A stretch of DNA of 59,118 nucleotides from contig PMOI01000004.1 in assembly GCA_003162475.1 (NCBI GenBank), forward strand, positions 1 through 59,118, given 5' to 3'. The notes beneath the pieces are model-generated. The model was not told the DNA's origin and searched no databases. It was given only the letters and a program-made list of their open reading frames with translations. Origin of the DNA: Acidimicrobiaceae bacterium. Lineage in GTDB: Bacteria > Actinomycetota > Acidimicrobiia > Acidimicrobiales > RAAP-2. The translations under genes were made by a program, and so were the position numbers. The first letter of the stretch is position 1. Each line of letters begins with the position of its first letter. Of this stretch, positions 58,753 through 59,118 are shown in pieces.

Positions 58753-59118
58753 ATGGCCAAAGACCGTATAGATCGTGACGATGAGGACCTCGTACGTCTT
58801 TACCTCTCTGACATTGGTCAGTACACCCTTCTGACCAAGGACGACGAAGTTCGCCTCGCTCAGACGATCGAGGAGGGCCGCGAGGCCAAGGCCGAACTCG
58901 AGGCCTCCGAGAACGACAAGAAGATCAAGATCACCCCGAGCCGCAAGCTGGCCCTCAAGCGCTCCGCGCACCGCGGTGACCAGGCCGAACGTGACTTCGT
59001 CCAGTCCAACCTGCGCCTCGTGGTCTCGATTGCGAAGAAGTACCAGGCGTCGGGGCTCCCGCTGCTCGACCTCATCCAGGAGGGCAACCTCGGCCTGATG
59101 CACGCCGTCGAGAAGTTC
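58753..59118 (+). CDS. principal-type sigma-70 factor, N-terminal part (cut by window edge)
   Basis: 122 residues are visible and the frame is open to the window end. Region 1.2 is clear ([21 protein letters not shown]), followed by a charged linker and regions 2.1-2.2 ([16 protein letters not shown] and [13 protein letters not shown]). This is the RpoD/HrdB or SigB-like class, with a short N-terminus lacking a long region 1.1. ATG 58753 has an AGAGGA site. Confidence 0.93.
   Translation, partial: MAKDRIDRDDEDLVRLYLSDIGQYTLLTKDDEVRLAQTIEEGREAKAELEASENDKKIKITPSRKLALKRSAHRGDQAERDFVQSNLRLVVSIAKKYQASGLPLLDLIQEGNLGLMHAVEKF

Overview
The window looks like chromosome of a high-GC actinomycete, most likely of the Acidimicrobiia type or a close relative. 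The lineage call rests on gene content: a WhiB protein, mycothiol-linked enzyme families (maleylpyruvate-isomerase-like DinB fold), DUF3052 and DUF6131 proteins, a VKOR/DUF929 disulfide pair, an orphan GlnR-like OmpR regulator beside glutamine synthetase, and many exported proteins with long threonine linkers. GTG and TTG starts and 4-nt GTGA/ATGA gene overlaps are frequent, and several genes look leaderless. No database search was possible, so family names come from recognisable motifs and remembered family sequences.

Layout. 1-8.6 kb: partial alcohol dehydrogenase, small membrane protein, truncated haemoglobin + DUF1905/YdeI-like pair, DUF885 peptidase-like protein, DinB protein, lipoprotein, amidase, Thr-tract lipoprotein. 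8.7-10.8 kb: arsenic cluster arsI-aqpS-arsC divergent from arsR, with two perfect ArsR-type operators. 10.9-20.5 kb: cell-surface and housekeeping genes (collagen-like protein, AhpD-like protein, Ser/Thr kinase, beta-propeller, acyltransferase-3 facing an SGNH hydrolase). 20.5-23.2 kb: a structured intergenic region followed by an ECF sigma-ogt-micro-ORF-alkB alkylation-repair operon. 23.2-42.1 kb: mixed accessory genes (ThyA-like protein, MarR/MMPL, a very large PQQ-propeller/ASH/OmpA-like surface protein, TetR-controlled cupin operon, FUSC transporter, class A PBP with a coupled surface protein) and three gene remnants.

42.7-48.2 kb is the most unusual part. An intact tRNA-Glu(UUC) gene is preceded by two partial copies of its 3' half, the signature of serial integration at a tRNA. 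A 20-bp double-repeat motif lies about 80 bp from each core copy and looks like recombinase arm-type binding sites. No integrase is visible. The inner segment of about 1.7 kb carries only a DUF6933 protein and a HigBA-like toxin-antitoxin pair; the outer one carries an MFS efflux pump and a TetR/tautomerase pair.

48.3-59.1 kb is core-like: CBS/CorC protein and receiver protein, WhiB, VKOR + thioredoxin-like DUF929, NUDIX-ErpA-RidA, GlnR-like regulator, two glutamine synthetases (one with a histone-like Lys/Ala tail), NAD synthetase and the start of the principal-type sigma factor. The nitrogen genes form a coherent set: glutamine is made by the two synthetases, probably under the GlnR-like regulator, and the adjacent NadE consumes it.
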